Of a DNA stretch of 13,435 nucleotides, positions 1 through 9,326 are shown in pieces (the stretch's first letter is position 1; every line of letters starts with the position of its first letter). The translations under genes and the position numbers were made by a program. The DNA is from Monoraphidium neglectum (taxonomy: Eukaryota > Chlorophyta > Chlorophyceae > Sphaeropleales > Selenastraceae), in assembly GCF_000611645.1 (NCBI RefSeq), contig NW_014012095.1:1-13435 (forward strand). Direction: 5' to 3'. The notes below the pieces were generated by a model. The model ran no database searches, was not told the DNA's origin, and saw only the letters and a list, made by a program, of their open reading frames with translations.

Positions 1-1269
1 CTCCGCGAGCGCGTCCTCGTCGCCGCCCTCCGCGCCCTCGCCATCGACCGGGCCCGCCGCCGCGGCGCTGCGCGGCGGCGCCTGCGGCCTGGCTTGCTGC
101 TGCGCCCCCGCCGCGCTGCCGGCCGCGGAGCCGTCCCCCGCTTCGCGGGCCAGCCGCCTCTCCCGCTTCTCCCGCTCCCGCCGCCCACCCCGCGGCCGCC
201 GCGGGCGCCCGGACCCGTCGCCGCCCTCCTCGGCCGCCGCACCCCCGCCGCCCCCACCACTCGCCCCACCGCCGCCGCCGCCGCCGCCCCTGGCTGCTGC
301 CCCGCCGCCGCCGCCGCCAGCCGCCTGCGCTGCCTCGACATCGCGCGCCCAGCGGCTCTCTGAGAGGTTTAGGATCCTCTGCAGCGACATGTGCGCCAGC
401 CGGGGCACAGGGGACGCCTGCTCCAGGCGCCGCAGCTTCTTTTCGCTGCAAATAAAGGAAAGGTGAGCAACGCAGGCGGTCGGCTGAGCGGCCGGCGCTG
501 GGCGCGCACTTGCCAGACAAGGGTGTGGGAGGCGCTGCGGGCGCCGCTGCGCAATCACAGCGCAAGCGTCAACGCATGGCGCCCAGTCAGGCTTGCCTGC
601 AGGAAAGGCCGCGCCCTAGAGCTGGAGCTGCTTACAGCATCCGCCCACGAGTCATGACCCTGGACCCCCACGCCCACACCTGCTGGTCAGCCACACCCCC
701 AGCAGCGCGGGCCCCGCCTCCGCCAGCTGCGCCGCCCAGGCCGCCTGCGCCTGGGCCAGCCGCTGCAGCAGCTCGTGGCGCGCCTTGACGCTGTCGCAGG
801 ACATCGTCAGCAGCTGCGGGGCAGCTGCCAGCATGTCCCGGGCGGGGGCCTCGCCGAACAGGGTCTTGTACTCTGCCGCCTGAGGTGTTGCCCAGGGCAG
901 TACGATGCATTGCAGGGGTTGTAATTGTTAAGCAAGGCATTGGGATGTGGGTTAGGGGGCACTGGTGGTCGGGGGAGGGAGCTGGGCATGGCATGTGGGC
1001 CAAGCGTACACACACAAGCAGGCCGAGCCCCGACGCCAGGCGTGCCGCGCCCGTGCCTCTCGAGCCAAGGGTTCTGCAACAAGGGCGGCCGGAGGCAACC
1101 CCTGCTGCACCGCCGCCGCACCTTGGCCTCGACGCCGGACGCCTGGCGCGTGAGCAGGGACGGCTGGCGCACCGCGATGGCGCGGGCGGCCGCCTGGTCA
1201 ATGCCCAGCAGCTGCGGGGCAGGGCCGGGGGGTGCAGTCGCGAATAGTGAGTGTGTGTGTATGTGTGTA

Positions 1270-1338
<69 letters not shown>

Positions 1339-1509
1339 AACGCCTGAAACCGCACGCCGGCATGCTCATGCGACACCAGGCGGATCCGATCTTCTACAGC
1401 CCTCCAGAGTGGGGCGCAACGTGCTGGGGTCGACCTCACTCGCGCCCATAACCAGAGCTGCAGCGAAGCAAACCAGCAACAATGCAATTGCGTGCGACTT
1501 GTCAAGCCC

Positions 1510-1549
<40 letters not shown>

Positions 1550-2350
1550 AGCTGGTGGTGTTGCCGCCGCCCACCGTCTGCAGCATCTCCATCTGCTCCC
1601 GCAGCTCCTGCACGGGGTGCGCCGCCAGCGCCGGCACCTTGAACGCCAGCCGCACCGCCGCCTGACGCAGCGCAGGGCAGGGCAGAGGGGCAGAGAGCAG
1701 CAAGCGGCGTCGGTGCGGGGCCGCAGGGCAATACTCATGCGCCCACGCAACACCTGCGACCCCGCCGCCTGGACGGGCGTGATACCCCACTTCTCGAGCC
1801 ACGTGAGAGCCCGAAAACCTGGGTTGAAACCGCCTGAGTTGGCCCCATCAGGCCACAGCGCCCCGCATCGCGAGCGAGGCCTGCCAGGGGCCTCACCTTC
1901 CTCCCTCCCTCCCTGTTTCCACACACACACTCACATACACGCACACGCGTTCACACGCGCGCACACACACATTCACACACACACACACATTCACACACAC
2001 ACACGCGCGCGCGCGCGCGTGCAAACATCACCTGGAGTTCTATGTCCAGCAGGTCAGCCAGCGCCTGCATGTCGGCCTCCAGGCCCTCCACGCTGCGCTC
2101 AATCAGGGAGGGGTAGCGCCCGAAGCGGTCCACGATCTTGGCGGGCGTCGCGTCGCCGGGCGGCAGCGCCAGCACCGCCTGCAGCGCCTCGACCTTGGAC
2201 GTGAGGGGAGGGCGTGGGCGCGTGGTGGGAGGGGGTTGATTGATGGGTGGGTCAAGCATGGCGGAGAAGGCGGGGCTCTCAGGCGGAGGGCCCACGGCTG
2301 CGCTCTGGAGGCAGCCTGCTGGCGCGTTTGCACGGGCGCGCGCATTTGCG

Positions 2351-2384
<34 letters not shown>

Positions 2385-3138
2385 TTCATACACACACAGC
2401 TGCCGCACTTACCATCCTACAAATATAACCACTGCTTTTCAGGAACCTGCGGCTACCACCAGACAGGCGCCACCCGACAAGATCGACCCCATCCCAGCCA
2501 CGCGCATCGCAACCCAGCTGCCTTCTCAACCCGCCTGCGCGCACCTTGGCCTCTACCGATGCGCTCTCATGCAGGAGCAGGTAGGGTGCTTTTGACAGCG
2601 CCGCGGCCGTGTCCTCTGGCGCCCCGCCCAGCAGGCGCTGCAGCGCGGCCAGGCGCTGCGTCAGCGCGGCCGGCGCCTCCGCGATAAGCGGCGCGCAGCG
2701 GTCGAGGCAGTCGAGCCAGGCGGGGGGGTCCAGGGGGACGGGCAGCGCCAGCAGGGCGTCGACGGCCGACTGGGGAGGGGTTTGGGGTTTGGGGTCGGGG
2801 CGGTGGGCGTGGGGGTAGGTGATGGGAGGGGGGCTGGGTCGAGACGCGGCGATGCCAACGTGCTCTGTGGCAACGGAGTTCACAATGACATATTTCAGCA
2901 AGGTGCCGGCAGCTGCTCAAAGAGGTGCAGCAGGCGGTCATAATCAGCGGGTTAGTCACCGCGCCTTCCCCGCGCAGTGCAGCAGGCGGTTACATGCCGC
3001 GCCGGGATGGCGGTCGCCGCCCACCTGGAGCGCCGCTTCGTCCGCATCAGGCTTGGCCTTCTGCAGGGCCTCCGACAGGCGCTGAGCACCTTCCCTGAGG
3101 CCCTTGCCCTCCAAGTGCTTCGCCAGGCCCTCGGCCAT
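1..3138 (-). CDS. mTERF-repeat protein, organelle gene expression (3' end off window)
   Basis: Seven exons join in frame: 3138-3025, 2769-2545, 2193-2032, 1661-1575, 1211-1122, 879-680 and 445-1 (continuing). All junctions are GT-AG; five introns are phase 0 and the last is phase 2. The 441 visible residues contain about seven mTERF-type helical repeats of 31-35 residues between residues 43 and 310. The pattern is L..LLGI....A......P.LL, for example LLGIDQAAARAIAVRQPSLL at residues 197-216, with further PSL, PAL and PQLL motifs. Members of this family bind organellar nucleic acid and act in transcription, splicing or ribosome assembly in mitochondria or plastids. From about residue 334 the protein becomes a Gly/Ala-rich linker followed by a charged RERE/KRERR stretch, still open at the left edge. 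The ATG at 3136-3138 is the first in frame: the frame extends upstream with only a GTG at 3280-3282 and no ATG before a TGA. No clear transit peptide is seen, so a 5' exon may be missing. The family is clear; the target and organelle are not. Confidence 0.85.
240..320. repeat. GCC-type trinucleotide repeats in the mTERF last visible exon
   Basis: Two short (GCC)n tracts, around 269-289 and 303-318, lie within a broader GCC-rich stretch. On the coding (minus) strand they are GGC repeats and give poly-Gly runs in the linker that follows the mTERF repeats. Confidence 0.8.
1251..1337. repeat. (GT)n microsatellite in mTERF intron 4
   Basis: Nearly perfect alternating GT over about 87 bp, with a few GTAT interruptions at its left end. 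It lies wholly inside the intron 1212-1574; on the coding strand it is a CA tract about 40 bp before the acceptor. Confidence 0.95.
1513..1548. repeat. (CTG)12 repeat in mTERF intron 4
   Basis: Twelve perfect CTG units, read as CAG on the coding strand, start about 27 bp after the donor of intron 4. Reading through the donor would give a Ser run. Confidence 0.95.
1921..2021. repeat. alternating CA/CG tract in mTERF intron 3
   Basis: A compound purine-pyrimidine alternating tract: CA repeats with TCACA interruptions, ending in a CG run at about 2004-2020. On the coding strand the CG run begins about ten bases after the splice donor at 2031. Confidence 0.95.
2336..2398. repeat. CG/CA alternating tract in mTERF intron 2
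   Basis: GCGCGCGC is followed by an uninterrupted CA run of roughly 27 bp and a short ATTCATA-interrupted continuation, entirely inside intron 2194-2544. Confidence 0.95.
2925..2990. repeat. 14-bp direct repeat in mTERF intron 1
   Basis: gtgcagcaggcggt occurs at 2925-2938 and again at 2977-2990, 52 bp apart, both inside intron 2770-3024. No function is apparent. Confidence 0.7.
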
Positions 3139-4740
3139 ATTGGTAGAGGCTGTTCCCGCTGGCAGGATCCGGAGTGTGATCTCGAGTCCGCGCCGGGCGA
3201 AGGATCGACAAGCCGGAACAATAGAGTGTCTTTGACACGTTACCAGATCCAAATGAGAGAGTAGAGCACGTCGAGGTGTCACAAAACAGCAGTGATCTTG
3301 CCGAGACCGTCGTTTGAGTTGTGAGTGTTTTCAGGCAACGCAATTGATGTCTATCGGATATAGGTTTTACTTCACGACTGAAAGCTGAGCCGGTGCATCT
3401 AGGCGTTAAGAAACCACATCGGCAAATCGGGAGGAGGAGCAACATGATTTGCGGCCTTGCCAGCCGAGCCCACAAGCGCCCCACTACCGGCGCTACATTT
3501 CGCCCCCTCCCCGCTCGATAACCTCATCCTGCTGGTTCATGGCAGGTTTCTGTGACCATTTGTAATAGTTGTGCACCCACCACATGCTACCTAAATGACG
3601 CCACGCGTCGACGCTGCACACTGACGCTCGTGACCACTGTGACCTGGCGTCATACATGCCGAGTATACATACACTAGCTAATGGCGCGTGCTGCAGATCA
3701 AGTTCTACAATTTGAACCTCAGGTCATACCTCTGATACTGGCTTTCCCTTGCTGTCCGAGGACGGGCGCCGCCTTGGTCGTTTCAAAATGTTGAGAAGCA
3801 CGTGGAGCATGTGGAGCTCTACAGCTTGGCTGGGGGGCCGCAGCTAGTGGCAAGATTCTCGCCGCCCATTTGCGAGCCACGTGGCAATGCCACTGCATGC
3901 ACACCTCAAGCATGAGTGTGCCTGCTCAGCGTCTCCAAGCAGCATCCGATCACTTGACAGTATGTACTACTGGTGCTGGTTGCACATCAACGCGCACCAG
4001 CAGATCCGCCGAAGCAAGCAACATGTTCATCGACCTATTGTGATGCTCTAATGCGTCTCAGTCCTGCATTCCTCCCTCGGCACCGACTCCACACCTGCCC
4101 CGTACCATTGCTTGTGAACCTGCCCGGCTGGTGACACCTCAGGTGCAGAAAAATCGTCACAAACAAAACAGTGCATACCACGTTGAAGCTTCCACATGAT
4201 CACAATAGGAAAACACAAGATGATGCATGATAGCATGCAAGCCAAAGCACTGCCCCAAGACCTGCGGGACAACACCTGATGCCTTGGTGACGAGTGGATT
4301 GCATGCGTTCACGCCGCAACAAAGACCTTCTGTTTTGCGCCACATGCAACACCTTTGTCAGTCAACAGCCAGAGCAGGCATGTCAACAGGAAGGGAAGGG
4401 GGGCAAGTCAAAGGTGTGGCCCATGATTTCATGAACTGCCAGCTCGCTATGCAGCAGGCAAGCAGGCACTGGTGTGCTGATGAGGGGGTTTGTGTCGATG
4501 ATGGAATGCAGGCATGCTCCTGCATGGGACCAGCTACGGGGCCAGCGACAAACGCAGGGGGGCGCAGCGCGGGCTGCGTCCAGCTGCAAAAACTGCGGGC
4601 AAGCAGCCAGTGCGCCCATGTATTGGGTTGCTCTGTGAATGATTGTGGGGTCACTTCATCAAAAATGGCAAGAGTGGGAGAAACGTGCAGCGCACGCCAG
4701 GCAAAGGCAATGAAGCAGTCCATGCCCAACCCTTGCGCCC
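3139..4740. other. intergenic spacer: mTERF upstream region and discoidin gene 3' UTR
   Basis: Between the mTERF start codon and the stop of the discoidin gene (both minus strand) the sequence loses the strong G/C third-position periodicity of its neighbours. Open frames here are short and show no motif I recognise. No TGTAA polyadenylation element (TTACA on this strand) was found for the discoidin gene, so its 3' end cannot be placed. The part next to 3138 is expected to hold the mTERF promoter, and possibly a missing 5' exon. Confidence 0.6.
3596..3652. other. inverted repeat flanking a palindrome in the mTERF upstream spacer
   Basis: tgacgcca (3596-3603) and tggcgtca (3645-3652) are perfect 8-bp inverted repeats. 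The interval contains the 10-bp palindrome gcgtcgacgc (3605-3614) and another TGACG. TGACG is the core bound by some bZIP factors. It lies about 460-515 bp upstream of the mTERF ATG; a regulatory role is only a suggestion. Confidence 0.3.
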
Positions 4741-6292
4741 TCACGCGCCGCTTCCGCCGGCGCCCCCTCGACCGCCGGCTGCCGCCAGCGGCGAGGCTGC
4801 GCAACCGGGTGCGCCGCCGCTGCCAGCCTGGGCGCCCCCGCCGGCCGCCTCTGGGGCGGCCCCAAAAAAGTAGCCGTAGAATTCCACGTGGCTCAGGCAG
4901 AAATTCCAGGGCGTCGCAGCGCTGAGCGTGGGGCCGGCCAGCAGCAGGCGGAAGGCGCGGAACGGCATGTGGGACGCGGGGCCAGAGACGGGCCAGCTGG
5001 CGTATTGGCCGGGCAGGCGGATGGCAGCGTCGGCGATGTGGCGGCGCAGGTCGACCCAGTGCTGGAGGTCGTTGGACGCCTGCAGTGTTGTGGCAGTTGT
5101 GAATATGAACGACGGCGTTGACTTCCAGAAAGTGGGCGAGATGTGAAGCTGGTGGACAGGACGGCGTATGAGGACGTCATGGGTGGTGAATGAAGCGAGG
5201 GCGCGAAAGCCATGACCAAAAATGCCGGGATCATCATGCACCGCAGGCTATGATAATGGTGATAACAGGTCTGCAACTGGGGGTTTCAGACGGGCCACGC
5301 CCCCCTGGCTGGCTTGCTCACAGCTGGCCGGCAAGGCAGCTGGCTGGCAAGGTGGGACCACGCCGTGGCGGCGCGGCGAGGGCGCAGGGGCCAGCAGTGT
5401 GAAGATGAGCTGACGGGCGATACGCGTCGGCGCACCTGCAGGACCCAGTGGCGCGGGAAGTCGCTGCTGCTGTCATGGCGCATTGTGTAGTAGTTGCACA
5501 ACAACCTGGCAAGTTTGAGGTTGCGGCCGCACGGATGCGTGTGGGTTAATGATGCGTGTGCGCGTGGGCAGGGGGGCTGTGGGTAATTGCTGGTGTCAAA
5601 TGTGATTAGCGACCACGGATGAGCTGCACGTACGCTTAGCAATTATCATGATCACAGCCCATGCAAAACCGGCGCCATACTCATGGCGACGCCCAGCACC
5701 GCCTGCTTCCTGTGTCTGACCCCCAGCAACAGAGCAGAGCCCTGCCGTCCCCCCTCCCTTGATGTACCCCTTTCACAGCCCCTGCAATCACACCTGTGGG
5801 AGGGCCCCAGGTCGACCAGCCACCATGACGACGGCTGGCCGCCCTCGTAGCGCGGGCACGCGAACGAGGTGCGCAGGAACGCGCCGCTCACCAGCGCCTG
5901 GCGGGGACGACATCGGCGGCGGCGGCGCAAGGGGGGACGGCAGGCAGGCGGCGGCGGCAGCGTGCCGTTCAGGGATGCGCGGCGGCCAGGGCGGGGCAGG
6001 GGCGCAAGCCGGGATGCGGGGCGGCAGCAAGGCGCGTCCAGCCGGCGTCGAGGCGGCGCCTCCCATCGCCCGCGCTCGCCAAATCCTGTGTGTCCCCTCC
6101 GCCCGCGCCCACCTTGGGGTCGGTGAACCTGCTGGCCGGGCTGCTGGCCCGCACCTCGATGCGCTTGGCCAGCACGGGGTTGACCCACTGCTTTGACCCG
6201 TAGTCCGTGGCGATGTGCGCGATGACGCCGTTGCGGTCGCCGTCATACACGTACATGAGCTCGCGGCAGGCCGGCGCCAGGCGGCGCTGATA

Positions 6293-6350
<58 letters not shown>

Positions 6351-9273
6351 TGCACCCGGTCCTCCTGCTGCTGCGGCAGCCGCCGCGGTGGCGACGGCGG
6401 GTCCCAGGCTCCGGCGCCGCCGCCAGCGGTGGCTCCAAGAGAGTCGAGGGGAGCGGCGGCGGCGGGGCGCACGAGGCGGCGGCGTTCGAATACAAAGCTG
6501 GCGGCGGCGCCCTCGCTGCCAGCGCCGGCGCGTGCGTCTGAGAGCTCGCGCTCAATCTGCTGCCGCACTAGGGGGTTGTGGCGGACGAAGGGGTGCGCCA
6601 GGACGCCCTGCATGCATTGTTGAGTCGAAGGCGTGGGTGTGCAATGCAGGTTTGGATTTGATGGTGGCAGTTGGTTCAGCATGTTGGATTGACGTAGCTG
6701 TCGCATCGTGTCGAGAAGGTCTTACTCAGGTCAAACGCCAATGCACAAGCAACCATCAGGCAGCGGCGACTGATTAAATCGGATTTGAATTCACATTCAC
6801 TCAAGCAATACTGATGTTTTGACGCACCTGCAGGTCCTCTTCGCTCATCAGCACAAAGCGGACCAGGGGGATTACCAACAGCAGCTCTGACGCTGGCCTG
6901 TAAGCAGCCCCGCCACAAACCACTGCCGGGCTGCCGCAGGCGCCGCCGCCACTGCAGCTGCTTTCGCTGCTGCTGCTGTTGCTGCTGTTGCTGCTGTTGC
7001 TGCTGCTGTTGCTGCTGCTGCCGCTGATGCTCCCACGCCCCCCTGCATGCAACGCTCCGCCGTTGGTGCGGCCGCCGCAGGCGCTGTCATCAAAGCCCTC
7101 GCCTGCCGCCGAGGTAGCAGCAGGGCTAGGTGGCGGCTCGCCATAGCTGGCCCAGGCGGCCACCACCTGAAATATCAGCGGTTCCCTGACAGACTGCGGC
7201 GGCAGGGTGGGTGCAACATCAGGGTTACGGAGGTGCGTTATGCAGCCATGACGTCTGCAAGCACCTGGAAGGGCACCCATCCGCATGGCATCAGCATGTA
7301 CGGAAAGCTTCTAAAAACGATCGATGCATGCAGGCTATGGCGTGCGGCTCAAGCGTCCTGGGGCTTGTCAGTGGCCCGTGGCACGGTCAGCAGCGCAGCA
7401 CTGACCAGTAGGGGCTCTGTCAGCACGTCGGCCAGCGCCGGCGCCGACAGCTGTGCCAGCTCCCGCAGCGCCGCGCCCGCGCACTGCTCGAAGCGCCGCC
7501 GGACAAACTCGGCGGCGGCCGAGTACACGTCGCATGCGGTGGGCAGCAGGAGTTCCGCCACCTGCGGCGCGCGCAACGGTGGGCCGAGGCGGGAACAGCA
7601 TGGAGAGAGAGGCAAAGGCAGCACAATAGATGGTAACTATCAAATGTGGGATGGGCCGGTTCCACGCCCGTCAGGGGCCGACGAACCTGAAGCACGCGGC
7701 CATTATAATACAGTAATAGTGGAAGCAGCATAATCAAGGCCGCGCCCACCTGCAGCGCCTGGCAGGCCGAGGCGGGCGTCAGCGCCGCCACCACCGCTGC
7801 CGACGCAAGCTCGAACAAGCTTGGCAGCGGCGCGGCCGCTGCAGCGGCGCCGACGGTCGCCGCGGCCACTGGGTCCGCGGCGGCGGCGGCGCGCCGCTGC
7901 TCCGTTTGGCGCGTCGCCTCGCGCTCCAGGAGGGCCGGGTCCAGGGGCGGCAGCACGCGCACATTGCGGTACGAGACGTGGCGGTCCCAGCAGCTGAGGC
8001 CCGCATGCCGCACCCCCTGCAAGACCCGCGCCCGCGCCGTGGTCGACGGGGGAGGGGCGTGGGCGCGGGCGGCACGTGTGGGGGCGTTTGTCGGCGGCGC
8101 CAATGGGCTGCGCGGCCAGGCCAGTGGGCGATGCTCCTGCCTGCGGTTTTCCTGGTGCTCACTTGCGTGGCTTCCTCACGAAAACCTACCGGGCTGCCAG
8201 CGTCGCAGCCAGGTCCTCCAGGCCAGGCACCCCAGCCCCGGCCAGCTTAAGATGCAGGGTTTAGCCCCAGCTGGTTGCAGCACCCCAACCTGCTCACCCT
8301 CGCCAGGTCGCCAGGCCTGGGGTCCACCCATCTGTGCGCGATGCCCGCCCCCGGCTCCCCGGACCCCACTGTGATTGCGCCGTCCTGGCAGTTGACCCAG
8401 AAGGGCGAGAAATCCCGGGACCCGACTCTGGCGCCGTCCACCCCCTGGACCTGGCACAAGGGGTGCAGGATGAGGTTCGAGGGAACAGTCAGGTGCCGTT
8501 GAGGGCCAGGTGCTGCAGTGGGTGGGGGATAAGAGGGTTCTAGTGAGACTGTATGGCTGCGCGTGGTGGCGAGGCGCGGGGCCTGGCAGCATGTGCGTGG
8601 TGGACGCTGGTTGCGCCGCCGCGGCGCCGCACCGCCAGCAGCAACCGCTGTGCCCGGCTCCCGTCGGCCACCGCTTGATCCCCCTTATCGCGAGCAAACG
8701 CGCTGTCCCTCAGGCCACCTCCAGCTGCCCTGCAGCTGCCCACCAGCTCCATCTCCTCCCCATTCTTCTCAAACTTGAGCCGGCTGTTGCGGTGGCTGCC
8801 CAGGATGACAGTGTAGTTATCCTCAACGCTGGCCGCGCCCTCCGCGCCCCGCGGCCGCGCGAGCGGCTGCCAGCGCTTAGCGCCAGCGACAGCTTTGAAT
8901 ATGACGGTCACATCGTTATCACCTGGGGATGCGGCGCAGCGCCAGCGCACACGCTCATGTGAAGATGCAGGCGAGTGCCAAAGGTTGCTGCGTCGAGAGA
9001 TATGCCTGCGTCTGCAAGCTTCTTTGCGGCTGCTTTCTGGCTATGAAGCTTGGTTTTGCTGCTGCCGGGGTGCCTGGCGCCACCGATATCGACATGCAGC
9101 AGTGGGGGCATCGCAAGCCCGCCATCATGTGCGCCACTGCTGCAGCTGTTGCGCTTGCCTTTGTAGTCGAAGGTGAGGCAGCAGGCGCCGTCCAAACCGT
9201 AGTCGCTAAGTGATAACCAGGCACATTCGAAGGGCGGGACAACTAGGACGTCCCGGCTGTTCACGCGGAGCAT
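4741..9273 (-). CDS. FAMeT-like / BACK / F5/8 type C (discoidin) protein, At2g30600-like but without BTB
   Basis: Ten exons: 9273-9159, 8922-8744, 8450-8298, 8016-7750, 7561-7406, 7193-6828, 6607-6113, 5897-5794, 5505-5436 and 5079-4741 (TGA at 4743-4741), giving 747 residues. Residues 11-171 resemble a farnesoic-acid-O-methyltransferase-like (FAMeT, Methyltransf_FA) domain; motifs include NDVTVIF, NYTVILGSHRNSRLKF, FWV..QDG.I.VG and HAGLSCWDRHVSYRNV. Residues 215-305 are a BACK region (AAEFVRRRF, PALADVL, LLSVREPLIFQVVAAW) that resumes at 394-412 after a Ser/Asn-rich insert. A 19-Gln run lies at 498-516. Residues 527-707 form an F5/8 type C domain (LMYVYDGDRNGV, QWVNPVLAKRI, SSWWLVDLG, LLCNYYTMR, QYASWPVSGP, PWNF....EFYGYF), then a Gly/Ala tail. 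From memory, the order matches plant At2g30600 and partly animal BTBD9, which carry BTB domains for cullin-3 binding; here exon 4 runs straight from FAMeT to BACK. The first intron appears to be GC-AG. Cellular role is inferred only. Confidence 0.88.
6296..6352. repeat. (CTG)n tract encoding 19 Gln in the discoidin gene
   Basis: Nineteen triplets, all CTG except one TTG, are read on the minus strand as 18 CAG and one CAA. They encode residues 498-516, just before the F5/8 type C domain. Confidence 0.95.
6967..7020. repeat. CTG/TTG tract encoding Ser/Asn inside the BACK region
   Basis: An interrupted (CTG)n tract with TTG units about every third triplet. On the minus strand it is read as AGC and AAC, encoding the Ser/Asn-rich insert at about residues 344-371. 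Confidence 0.9.
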
Positions 9274-9294
9274 TCTGATCGAGTCATTGATCTT

Positions 9295-9314
9295 GAGAGC
9301 TGGCTGTGGCTCTC
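9295..9314 (-). other. small hairpin just upstream of the discoidin gene start
   Basis: gagagc (9295-9300) and gctctc (9309-9314) form a perfect 6-bp inverted repeat around an 8-base loop. It lies 22-41 bp upstream of the start codon, so it would fall in the 5' leader if transcription starts upstream of it. Confidence 0.3.
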
Positions 9315-9318
9315 GTGT

Positions 9319-9326
9319 ACATATAC
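9319..9326 (-). promoter_or_regulatory. TATA-like element upstream of the discoidin gene
   Basis: On the minus strand the sequence reads gtatatgt, about 46-53 bp upstream of the ATG at 9273. Position and sequence are compatible with a TATA box giving a very short 5' leader. The match is short and could be chance in this AT-richer stretch. Confidence 0.25.

Noticed and set aside
94..363. Plus-strand Pro/Ala-rich open frame
   Set aside because: It is the antisense shadow of the Gly/Ala-rich mTERF exon and follows the GCC repeats.
632..1802. Long minus-strand frames with runs of His-Thr or Ser
   Set aside because: They read through introns and the CA or CAG microsatellites; the exons inside them are used in the mTERF model.
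1735..1830. Minus-strand frame reading LTWLEKWGITPVQAAG inside mTERF intron 3, which looks like an mTERF helix
   Set aside because: Exons 3 and 4 already join into one complete repeat (LADLLDIELQAAVRLAFKVPAL) that aligns residue for residue with the next repeat, and no donor/acceptor pair adds this stretch in phase.
1921..2398. Regular short repeats that might suggest a CRISPR or minisatellite array
   Set aside because: They are simple CA/CG dinucleotide tracts within introns, with no spacer-repeat structure.
8470..8490. ggttcgaggga resembling a tRNA T-loop
   Set aside because: No matching acceptor stem, D arm or anticodon arm; it lies inside a discoidin-gene intron.
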